A DNA stretch of 64,000 nt, taken from the NCBI GenBank assembly GCA_964394565.1, contig CAYMYA010000001.1, positions 40,965 to 104,964 of the forward strand, given 5' to 3'. Numbering within the stretch: position 1 is the stretch's first letter; every line of letters begins with the position of its first letter. The translations under genes and the position numbers were made by a program. This DNA comes from CAIKHN01 sp964394565. GTDB taxonomy: Bacteria; Patescibacteriota; Patescibacteriia; UBA9934. A model generated the notes under the pieces. The model made no database searches. It was not told where the DNA came from and saw only the letters and a list, made by a program, of their open reading frames with translations. This document shows, piece by piece, positions 45,050-51,855 of this stretch.

Positions 45050-45141
45050 GGCTAGTTTCGATAAACGTCGAGCAAAGCTCGTGAGGCGTACTTCATTGGT
45101 ATGTCGAGCGAGTTTGCGATGATGTGAGTCGAAAATAGACC
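45050..45141 (+). ncRNA. Candidate structured RNA or mRNA leader
   Basis: The ends pair: GGCTAGTTTCGA (45050-45061) with TCGAAAATAGACC (45129-45141) over about ten bases. Inside is a CGAGC-AAA-GCTCG hairpin (45069-45081) and further GC-rich stretches. It lies between a promoter and a 43-codon basic ORF that is followed by a terminator. It is not recognisable as tmRNA, SRP RNA or a riboswitch I know. It could be a cis-regulatory leader of the small ORF or an RNA in its own right. Confidence 0.45.
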
Positions 45142-45165
45142 AAATGCGGAAGTTCTACAACATTT

Positions 45166-45297
45166 ATGCCATCACGACATCACCTGTCTCGAAAGGGTCA
45201 AAATGCACTGTTTGCCATTAAGCGCGAAAATGGTTTTGCCAAGCGCCGCAAGGCCAAAGCTATTCGCATGCGCAAGTTAGAAACAAATGCAAAGTAG
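45166..45297 (+). CDS. 43-residue strongly basic small protein
   Basis: The reading frame starts MPSRHHLSRKGQNALFAIKR and ends RMRKLETNAK; over a third of the residues are Lys, Arg or His. This composition suggests binding to RNA, such as a ribosome-associated protein, but I recognise no family. Support for a real gene comes from its position between a promoter and leader and a perfect terminator 5 bp after its stop, and from the absence of any other gene there. Confidence 0.6.
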   Translation: MPSRHHLSRKGQNALFAIKRENGFAKRRKAKAIRMRKLETNAK

Positions 45298-45302
45298 TAC
45301 AA

Positions 45303-45328
45303 TCGCCCTCGATCATCTCGAGGGCTTT
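45303..45328. terminator. Terminator shared by convergent units
   Basis: GCCCTCGA, a five-base loop, TCGAGGGC, then TTTTT on the plus strand, just after the 43-codon ORF. It overlaps the last codons of the minus-strand disrupted gene at 45313. Confidence 0.92.
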
Positions 45329-46600
45329 TTGTTCCCGCTGAAAAATGCATCAAGATCTCGGTACCACGACTGCACAGCAAGCCGTTTTACGCAGTCATGT
45401 ACCTCATCACGTCCAAGCATTGTCATGACCAAGATGCGCATATCCGCAACAATATCTTCACGATGCTCTGCTTCCTTTTCTGCACGGAGCGCTTTTGCGC
45501 ATTCTTTTGCTCGAATAAAAAAGTTCGGGTAGTCCGCGGCAGCAAGCAGCGCCTCTCGATCACGACGAAGATGTTCAGTAATAAATTGACGAACCATGAG
45601 ATCGGAGAGAGGACCGGGTTTGCGTGTTGTCGTTTTCCAACGATGCCAACAGAAGCCATGTTGCTTTTGTGCAGCGTACAGCCGCTTCACCGCGTCCGAC
45701 GTCATCCCAAGTTCAGAAAATGTACTATCCAAATGACTTCGAGCATCCCGAGAAAGTCCACGGAGTTCAAAGAGCTCCGGAGACACTATACCCAAACCCA
45801 CCAACACCATTGCACCAATACTGTTTAATGTTGCATGTTCGAACCGCTCAGACGTATCTTGCGCTAAAATTTTTTTCATGCTCGTCACGAGGCGCGTTTC
45901 GATACGATCTGAAACAATCGGTAAAAATCGCCGATACACGACCTGCTCTCGAACACACATTTGTACCGTGTCACCCGTTTGAGGATCTATAGTGTTAAGA
46001 AGAAGACGGCACAATGCTGCGAGTTGTTCAACGGGTTGACTGAGTGACTCCGCGAGCTCTGCAGCTTTCTGGTAGCGACGACGAGCATCGAGGGTCCCTG
46101 GTCTTCCGTCAACATCGTGTGCCACCTCATCGCGTATGATCTCATCCAGACTCTTGAGCTCGTTTCGTATTCATTGAGGATCATGAAGTGCATGTGCAAC
46201 GTCGAAGAACGATACGCGACGATTCGGTTCGCGATCGTCATCAAAAAACGTACCATCTTGCATGGTAAAAAAACACACGTAACGCAAATTCTTGCAAACG
46301 GTCATCACTGGTAAGCGCGAGGAGGTCAGCGTGCTCCATCATCAAGGCACCAATATTTGGAAACGCACTGAGTACACCATTGAGACTGCCCCGGTGTTCC
46401 TTTGGAAGCGCACCGACTGCCCGGCTTAACACGTCATCCGCAATCTTCGCCGGCGCATCAGGCGTTGAATATCCTAATTCCATGAGTTGTCGTGCTACGT
46501 TTTGGCGCTGTTGGATTAATGTATCCATCTTTTGAGCCAACGCTCCTCTTTGCGCATGCTCAAGACCTTGTATTTGCTCCATCTCCATCGTTCTTCTCAT
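45313..46600 (-). pseudogene. Disrupted helical-protein gene (frameshift plus in-frame TGA)
   Basis: Two reading frames of one former gene. The 5' part (46600 down to 46241, MRRTMEMEQIQGLEHAQRG...) loses frame at a run of seven T (46267-46273). Skipping one T continues as VFFTMQDGTFFDDDREPNRR...ALHDPQ up to a TGA at 46171-46173. The same frame then goes on as IRNELKSLDEIIRDEVAHDVDGRPG through the 270-codon 3' part to 45313. Restored, it would encode about 425 mostly helical, charged residues. No family is recognised. TGA is a true stop elsewhere in the window. Assembly error at the homopolymer is possible but would not explain the TGA. An alternative is two separate genes. Confidence 0.6.
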
Positions 46601-46624
46601 ATGGGAGGAGTATAACAAAATGTA

Positions 46625-47878
46625 CTACTCCAGCGAAAAATCCAGCACACGTTCCAAAACCGCTGCTCGCGCAATATTCTTGCCAACTATTCCGTTGCGT
46701 TCCTTCCACTCGACCGAATCTGTGCCGAGCGTGCGTTTGCTCACGGTAAGGCGAAGTGGCATACCCATTAAATCCGCATCCGCAAACTTTGTTCCTGCTG
46801 TGGCGTCGCGGTCATCGTAAAAGACGGAAACATTCTGCTGACGGAGCTCTTCGTACAGCGCATCGGCCGCAGCCACTGAAGCGTCATCCTCTCCGACCCG
46901 CACCAAGTGCACCAACGCTGGCGCAACACTCTTTGGCCAGATCATGCCACGGTCGTCGTGCGACGATTCGACAATTGCACCAACAAGTCTACTTGTGCCA
47001 ATGCCGTAGCATCCCATCAACACCCGCTCACGCTTTCCAGCATCGTTCGTAAACTCAAGTTCAAACGCATCAGAATACTTTGTGCCGAGATCGAAAATGT
47101 TTCCTACCTCGATTCCCTTTGTCGTCATGAGCGTCGATTGGCATTGCGGGCACGCATCGCCTGCTTTATGCTGTGCAATTTCGGAATTCTCGCCAAATGC
47201 GCAGTGATCGCAGGCGATCAGCACATCTTCTCCAGCATCCGTGAGCGCTTGGAACTCATGCGAGAGATTTTGCGTAAACACACCGCCGCTCGCCTGAACC
47301 ACTTTCACATGCATTCCGCAGCGTTCATACACGCGCACATATGCCTCAAGTGTTTTCCGGTAAAACGCGGTGAGATCTTCTTGTGTGGTGTGAAAACTAT
47401 ACATGTCCTTCATGCGGAACTCGCGGCCACGAAGTACACCAGACTTTGCGCGCAATTCATCGCGGAACTTCGTGTTAATCTGATACGTTGCAAGCGGCAA
47501 ATCCTTATACGACTGCACAAACTTTTTCACGAGTGGTGTAACCACTTCCTCATGTGTGCAGCCAAGCGCGTACTCTTTTCCCGTTTGCGACTTCAATTTG
47601 AATAACACGTCAACGCCTTCCCAACGATTTGTGGTTTCCCAATACTCTTTCGGCTGAAGTGACGGCATGAAAATCTCTCGTGCACCGAGCGCATCCATTT
47701 CCTCGCGGACAATATTTTCAATCTTGTGCAACACCGCAAGCCCAAGCGGCAACCATGTATACACACCAGCCATTTCTTGGTCGACGAACCCAGCTTGCAC
47801 CAAAAGTTTTGCATTCACCGATTCGCTATCCGCAGGAATGGACTTTGTTGCTTTTGAAAATATTTTCGAATAGCGCAT
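46625..47878 (-). CDS. proS: Prolyl-tRNA synthetase without the INS editing domain
   Basis: Class II synthetase charging tRNA-Pro; 417 residues from the ATG at 47878 (MRYSKIFSKATKS). Motif 2 is FRDELRAKSGVLRGREFRMKD and motif 3 is GCYGIGTSRLVGAIVE. Where bacterial enzymes carry a roughly 180-residue editing insertion there is only CDHCAFGENSEIAQHKAGDACPQC, a pair of CxxC motifs that could bind zinc. The enzyme must therefore rely on another factor, or do without, to clear Ala-tRNA-Pro. Flanked by short gaps. Confidence 0.93.
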   Translation of the reverse strand: MRYSKIFSKATKSIPADSESVNAKLLVQAGFVDQEMAGVYTWLPLGLAVLHKIENIVREEMDALGAREIFMPSLQPKEYWETTNRWEGVDVLFKLKSQTGKEYALGCTHEEVVTPLVKKFVQSYKDLPLATYQINTKFRDELRAKSGVLRGREFRMKDMYSFHTTQEDLTAFYRKTLEAYVRVYERCGMHVKVVQASGGVFTQNLSHEFQALTDAGEDVLIACDHCAFGENSEIAQHKAGDACPQCQSTLMTTKGIEVGNIFDLGTKYSDAFELEFTNDAGKRERVLMGCYGIGTSRLVGAIVESSHDDRGMIWPKSVAPALVHLVRVGEDDASVAAADALYEELRQQNVSVFYDDRDATAGTKFADADLMGMPLRLTVSKRTLGTDSVEWKERNGIVGKNIARAAVLERVLDFSLE

Positions 47879-47898
47879 AAAACAATCTTCGTTTTGTA

Positions 47899-47942
47899 CA
47901 AACTCAGTTTCGCGCAAACTCAGTTTCGCGCAAACTCAGTTC
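47899..47942. repeat. 16-bp tandem repeat upstream of proS
   Basis: CAAACTCAGTTTCGCG occurs twice in full (47899-47914, 47915-47930) and a third time in part. It lies 21 bp upstream of the proS start codon and may be a slippage product within the leader. Confidence 0.85.
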
Positions 47943-47982
47943 CTTTTATTCCTTGATGGTACCGGAAAATAGAGAACATAAC

Positions 47983-48471
47983 AAAAACCAGCGTTACCCG
48001 AGGGCAAACGCTGGTGCGGTGAAGGGAGCGGGGTGCCCCCTGTGCCAGGTGGTGGGAGCGAGGGCAGCGCGCATGGCGCCCACCCTCGCCCCCTGGCTGC
48101 GGCCAGGGGGATTGGCCGCAGCCCCACGGGCAACGTTTTTGTGCTGTCCGCGGGAGGCTTCCCTCCGCGTGAGTGCTCCGTTCGCACAACACATTCCCGC
48201 TTCCCTTGTGCGGGGTTTGCGCGTCTGACGCGCCGGACCACCCCCGAATGTTACACATCGATCCTGGTCGACGGAAACATCCGGTGTGGGGAGGAAAGGC
48301 TCGCCACCTCACTACCGTCCAGCTTGCGCCGGGGAGTGAGGCCGCCTTCCTCAGTTGGGGGGGAGACAAGCTTCCCCTTTTCTGAATTCTCTAATTTCAA
48401 TCCCCTCTAGCGGGGCCTGACGACGCCGTTTCCGGCGCCCTACCCGCGAGCAGCATGCTGCTCTTAGGTAT
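47983..48471 (-). ncRNA. Candidate large structured RNA A
   Basis: About 489 nt, GC-rich, without a credible coding frame. It has its own sigma70-like promoter, and at its 3' end a terminator hairpin CCAGCGTT/AACGCTGG followed by TTTTT (47983-48014). Near the 5' end ACCTAAGAGCAG-CATG-CTGCTCGC folds into a hairpin and is shared with element B, as are GCCGGAAACGGCG, GGAGCACTCAC and the CGCACCAGCG entry to the terminator. A further perfect stem is CTGCGGCCA/TGGCCGCAG (48097-48121). Two copies with matching promoter, 5' hairpin and terminator strongly suggest a functional RNA. No known class is recognised. Confidence 0.7.
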
Positions 48472-48477
48472 GAAGAA

Positions 48478-48506
48478 ATAGTATCACAATTCCGGCTTCC
48501 CGTCAA
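48478..48506 (-). promoter_or_regulatory. Promoter of RNA A with inverted repeat around the -35 box
   Basis: TTGACG (48501-48506), 17 bp, TACTAT (48478-48483) with TG at the extended -10 position. The arms GGTTTCCC/GGGAAGCC (48494-48514) flank the -35 box, as at the RNA B promoter. Confidence 0.8.
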
Positions 48507-48567
48507 GGGAAACCACCAAAAGTCCCATATTATCGACATAATCCCACCTGAACTATGGAAACACTTC

Positions 48568-49341
48568 AAAAAGCAAACCAGCGCTCGACCCGAGGGGAGC
48601 GCTGGTGCGTTGTCAGAGGAGCACCTCTGACAAATAGTGTGGTGACTGTGGACGGCCAGGCAAAGAGGGGGGTTCCCCTCAGTGCCCGGCCGCCCAGCCG
48701 CGACGAGTGCGCTGACTTTTTTGGGGGGCCAGCCACTCGCCACGGCATCGTCATCCTTAGACCCATCCGGGGCCATCGCCGTTCCGGACATACCTTATCG
48801 GCGCTATTGTGCCGCCGATCCCGCCACCTCCTGCGGGTCTCGCCCCATGCCAGGGTTTTGCCGGGGGTCATACCGGCGAGGTTCTCAGGAGAGCGGCTCA
48901 CTCCCCCGAGACCGAGGTCGCGACCTAGCGCGCCTCTTTTTCCGAATTTGTCAATTGCTTTCCTCCCAAGGTCGGCCAGACCTTGAAAGTGAGTGCTCCG
49001 CCGCACAGCAACCCCGAAAGCCCTGCAGAGCTTCGCTTTTTGAATGGGGGGTCTGCAACTCCACCCACCCAGCGGAATGTACCCGGATTGTGCCATCGAC
49101 CGAATACAATCGGCGACGCTACCTGCGGTACAACGGAAGAGTGAACTTCCCTCGCCTTTTTCCGGCTGCCACCGGAGGCAAGGGCAATTCCCCTTCTTCT
49201 CTCAGCGCGCGCTCCACCATTCCGCGCGCTCCTCTCCACCCGTCCCTCTCGCCTCAAAATCGATGAGGACCTCACTGGGAGGACCTCACTGGCGCCGTTT
49301 CCGGTGCCGTGCCTGCGAGCAGCGAACTGCTCTTAGGTACG
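48568..49341 (-). ncRNA. Candidate large structured RNA B, related to A
   Basis: About 774 nt, GC-rich, tandem to element A and on the same strand, 60 bp upstream of A's promoter. The 5' part reads ACCTAAGAGCAG-TTCG-CTGCTCGC, then CACCGGAAACGGCG, matching A. GCGGAGCACTCAC recurs in the middle and the end carries CGCACCAGCGCT...AGCGCTGG with a T-rich tail. Perfect internal stems include TGTCAGAGG/CCTCTGACA (48611-48632) and AAGGTC/GACCTT (48968-48984). A 14-bp tandem duplication of CAGTGAGGTCCTCC lies near 49263-49291. It is longer than A by an insertion in the middle. Confidence 0.7.
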
Positions 49342-49347
49342 AAAAGA

Positions 49348-49376
49348 AGTATACCACAAAGCTGGCCTTCCGTCAA
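49348..49376 (-). promoter_or_regulatory. Promoter of RNA B with inverted repeat around the -35 box
   Basis: TTGACG (49371-49376), 17 bp, TATACT (49348-49353) with TG at the extended -10 position. CTGGCCTT/AAGGCCAG (49362-49386) surrounds the -35 box. The inverted repeat may be an operator, or the end of the upstream ABC-F transcript. Confidence 0.85.
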
Positions 49377-49394
49377 CAAAGGCCAGTGAAACCC

Positions 49395-51194
49395 TTAATT
49401 TATAGCCTCAATTTCACCCTGCACGCGATACCAATCGCGCTCGTGTTGCCCTAACAAATCATCGATTTCTGCTAATCTCGTCGCTTTTTCTGGCGCATAA
49501 TCTGTGGGATTTTCGAAAAAAAATTCGAGGATTTTGGATTTCTCCTTATCGAGTGTCTCGATCTCTCGCTGTAGCTTTTCAGCGATACGGCGCTTTTCCT
49601 TGAGAACTGCGCGGCGCAGGGCGCGATCCTCCGAAGATCCTTCGCTGCGCTCAGGATGACTCAAACTCGTCCCACCCGCTTCATCATCTTTTGCTTCTTC
49701 GTCCATCATGGTGCCAAGGTCGCTCACGTACTCCTCGTACGTTCCGGAAAACTGGCGGAGTGTGCCGCCGCGAATTTCGTAAATCCGATCCGCAAGCTCG
49801 TTCACGAACGTGCGGGCGTGAGAAACAAACATGACAGTTCCGGCGTACTCCTTCAGGGCAAGGGCAAGCGCCTCCGCGGTTTCCACATCCAGGTGGTTCG
49901 TCGGTTCGTCGAACACTAACACGTTGTGCTCGTGGAGCAAAATACCCGCCAAGCACAACCGCGCGCGCTCGCCGCCCGAAAGCACATGCGTTTTCTTTTC
50001 CAAATCGTCGTTCCGAAACAAAAAATTTCCGGCCATCATAAGAATGCGCTCCCCCGGTGCATCTCCTGGTGCCATGCGTGTGAGGTATCCGAGTACCGTT
50101 TCATTCGGCAACAACGTTGCATCTGTTTTTTGATCGTAGTAGCCAATATTTGCCCGATGCCACCACGTCACCGAGCCGTCAAGCAGCGGAAGTTTCCCCA
50201 CGAGCGTTTTCAGAAACGTTGACTTTCCCTTTCCGTTCTCTCCCGCAATCACAACCTTCTCACCACGATTGATGGACACAGTGATGTTCGATGCAATCAC
50301 CGTCGACCCGTAACCAATGCTCGCCTTCTCAACTCGCACCATCACTCCTTCCGGAATACTCGGCGAAAGAATCTTCATCCGCACCGTCGACAAGTCGTCC
50401 TTGATGTCGTTCAACGTGGAGCGCAGACGGGCGATGTGTTTGATTTTGTTTTGCGCACGTGACGCCAAGCTCGCCTTATAGCGAAACCGATCCACAAACA
50501 CTTGGTGATGCGCAATTTCTTTCGCGATACGCTTATTCGACTTGCGCTGAAATGCTTTTTGTTCATCCTTCCACGCCAAATACTCACTCACCGACCCCGC
50601 ATACTCCACGAGCGTCGCACGTTCGATTTCGTACGTATGTGTACACGTATTTTGTAAAAACTCCCGGTCATGCGCCGTGAGCACAAAACTCCCCCGGTAC
50701 TCCGCAAGAAAACGTTCCAAGAGCATGAGGGTCGGCAAGTCCAAGTAGTTCACCGGTTCGTCGAGTAACAAGAGCGTCGGGTCCTGCAGCAACATCGCCA
50801 CAATTTTCACACGCATTTGGTACCCACCGGAAAGTGCGGACGGCGGCAACAGCATATCCTTCTCCCGTAACCCAAATTTCGCGCTGAGCTTCCGCGCTTC
50901 CCACGGCTGTTTTTTTCCAACACTACACAAATACGCTTCCGTGGTACTGTCGCTCGGCAACACTTCATGCTGCATCACCATCCCGAGCTTCGTCCATGGC
51001 AACGGGGCGATAGTTCCGGCATCCATCTCCTCAATCCCCATGAGAATATTCAACAGCGTTGATTTCCCAGCACCGTTTCGACCAATCAACGCAATATGTT
51101 GCCCTTCAGAAATCATAACGCTCACGTCGTCTAATACGTGTTGGCGACCATACGCCTTGCGGAGATTTTTCACTTCTAGAAGTGGCCGGTTCAT
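49395..51194 (-). CDS. ABC-F family ATPase, Uup/EttA-like, with in-frame repeat insertion
   Basis: A 599-residue cytoplasmic protein with two ABC cassettes and no membrane domain. ABC-F members act on the ribosome as translation or resistance factors. Walker A motifs are GRNGAGKSTLLNIL and GENGKGKSTFLKTL; signatures are ALSGGYQMRVKI and VLSGGERARLCL; Walker B regions end in LLLDEPVNYLD and LVFDEPTNHLD. A charged linker joins the cassettes. In the C-terminal extension, before a coiled coil, TSLSHPERSEGSSEDRALRR is encoded by a palindromic repeat inserted in frame. The subtype cannot be fixed from sequence. Confidence 0.9.
   Translation of the reverse strand: MNRPLLEVKNLRKAYGRQHVLDDVSVMISEGQHIALIGRNGAGKSTLLNILMGIEEMDAGTIAPLPWTKLGMVMQHEVLPSDSTTEAYLCSVGKKQPWEARKLSAKFGLREKDMLLPPSALSGGYQMRVKIVAMLLQDPTLLLLDEPVNYLDLPTLMLLERFLAEYRGSFVLTAHDREFLQNTCTHTYEIERATLVEYAGSVSEYLAWKDEQKAFQRKSNKRIAKEIAHHQVFVDRFRYKASLASRAQNKIKHIARLRSTLNDIKDDLSTVRMKILSPSIPEGVMVRVEKASIGYGSTVIASNITVSINRGEKVVIAGENGKGKSTFLKTLVGKLPLLDGSVTWWHRANIGYYDQKTDATLLPNETVLGYLTRMAPGDAPGERILMMAGNFLFRNDDLEKKTHVLSGGERARLCLAGILLHEHNVLVFDEPTNHLDVETAEALALALKEYAGTVMFVSHARTFVNELADRIYEIRGGTLRQFSGTYEEYVSDLGTMMDEEAKDDEAGGTSLSHPERSEGSSEDRALRRAVLKEKRRIAEKLQREIETLDKEKSKILEFFFENPTDYAPEKATRLAEIDDLLGQHERDWYRVQGEIEAIN
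49625..49663. repeat. Palindromic repeat inside the ABC-F gene (family 2)
   Basis: GATCCTTCGCTGCGCTCAGGATGAC, with part of an inverted partner (GATCCTCCG) in front. Read in frame on the minus strand it gives SHPERSEGSSED, a string seen in proteins of many genomes where this repeat has jumped into genes. Decayed relatives seem to lie at about 56700-56730 and 6645-6670. Confidence 0.75.
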
Positions 51195-51211
51195 AGTACG
51201 ATGCGCATTGT

Positions 51212-51715
51212 ATGCGACTCCCCACCCGAAAGAAAGAGCTTGAACGAATGCAAGCGAACGATCTTGATGTTCATGTGACGAAAGAAAAGCTCGAGCAGAT
51301 GAAACGAGATTTGGCGCGCCTCATTGCGCACGACCGCGGCGTTGCAGCAGCAGAAGTGGTCCGCACCGGTGAAATGGGCGACTTTTCCGAAAACGCAGGG
51401 TATCAGATTGCAAAAGGAACGCTGCGCAGAATCAATGCACGAATTGAAATACTCCAAGATCGTATTGCGCGTGCCGTGATCATCCCCGATGGTCCAAGCA
51501 CAACGGTGCGTATTGGATCACTCGTCACCATACACATGAATCATCGCAACGTCACGTACCGTATTCTAGGATCCCAAGAATCAAACCCCAGCCGCGGAAC
51601 AATTTCCCAAAACTCCCCTATCGGCAAAGCACTCCTCGGAGCCAAAGTGGGCGCCACAGTCTCCGTCCAGCTTTCCGAACACACGCTTCCCGTCACCATT
51701 CTCGCTATCGCTTAA
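51212..51715 (+). CDS. Second GreA/GreB-family transcription factor
   Basis: A 167-residue paralog of GreA. The tip motif GEMGDFSENAGYQIAKG keeps the acidic Asp and Glu needed for transcript cleavage, and the C-terminal domain ends with NSPIGKALLGAKVGATVSV. The N-terminus has about 18 extra residues (MRLPTRKKELERMQANDL). It is divergent from the ABC-F gene, 17 bp away. It could be a Gre factor with a special role or a competitor such as Gfh; the intact acidic pair favours cleavage activity. Confidence 0.85.
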   Translation: MRLPTRKKELERMQANDLDVHVTKEKLEQMKRDLARLIAHDRGVAAAEVVRTGEMGDFSENAGYQIAKGTLRRINARIEILQDRIARAVIIPDGPSTTVRIGSLVTIHMNHRNVTYRILGSQESNPSRGTISQNSPIGKALLGAKVGATVSVQLSEHTLPVTILAIA

Positions 51716-51793
51716 TATATTGGACGCAATCCCAAATATTTACGGATCAAATTTTGATGGACACCAGCACCCGGCACAAGGTGCTTTGGGCTA

Positions 51794-51822
51794 TTGACAA
51801 GCGGGGGAAACGAGCATGCAAT
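51794..51822 (+). promoter_or_regulatory. Promoter of the Ig-like surface protein gene
   Basis: TTGACA (consensus, 51794-51799), 17 bp, TGCAAT (51817-51822). Leader about 27 bases. Confidence 0.65.
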
Positions 51823-51855
51823 GATGGTAAGGCCTTTATTCTTAAAGCCCATCTT

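Noticed and set aside
45050..45328. tmRNA or SRP RNA as an explanation for the small structured unit
   Set aside because: There is no tRNA-like 3' end with CCA, no T-arm GTTCGA, no tag ending in LAA, and no SRP signature (GGTCAGG...GAAGCAG).
46171..46173. TGA as a sense codon (Gly or Trp) in this organism
   Set aside because: TGA ends mreC, mreD and the ferredoxin gene in ATGA overlaps where readthrough would ruin the next start. One TGA in a gene that also has a frameshift is better explained by decay.
47899..47942. CRISPR array upstream of proS
   Set aside because: The 16-bp units are directly adjacent without spacers, fewer than three full copies exist, and no cas genes are present.
47936..49275. 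Several 100-190 codon frames on both strands in the GC-rich region (for example 48566-49096 and 48682-49266)
   Set aside because: They overlap each other in many frames, show low-complexity Arg/Pro/Gly/Ser composition typical of GC-rich noncoding DNA, and cross the promoters and hairpins of the two RNA elements.
47983..49341. RNase P RNA, group I or II intron, or rRNA fragment as the identity of the large RNA elements
   Set aside because: The conserved GAGGAAAGTC-type core of RNase P, the intron core or domain V, and rRNA landmarks were not found. Not excluded by computation; an Infernal run would decide.
51755..51780. AGCACC/GGTGCT hairpin after the second gre gene as a terminator
   Set aside because: The stem is only six bases with an eight-base loop and no T-run follows on the plus strand.
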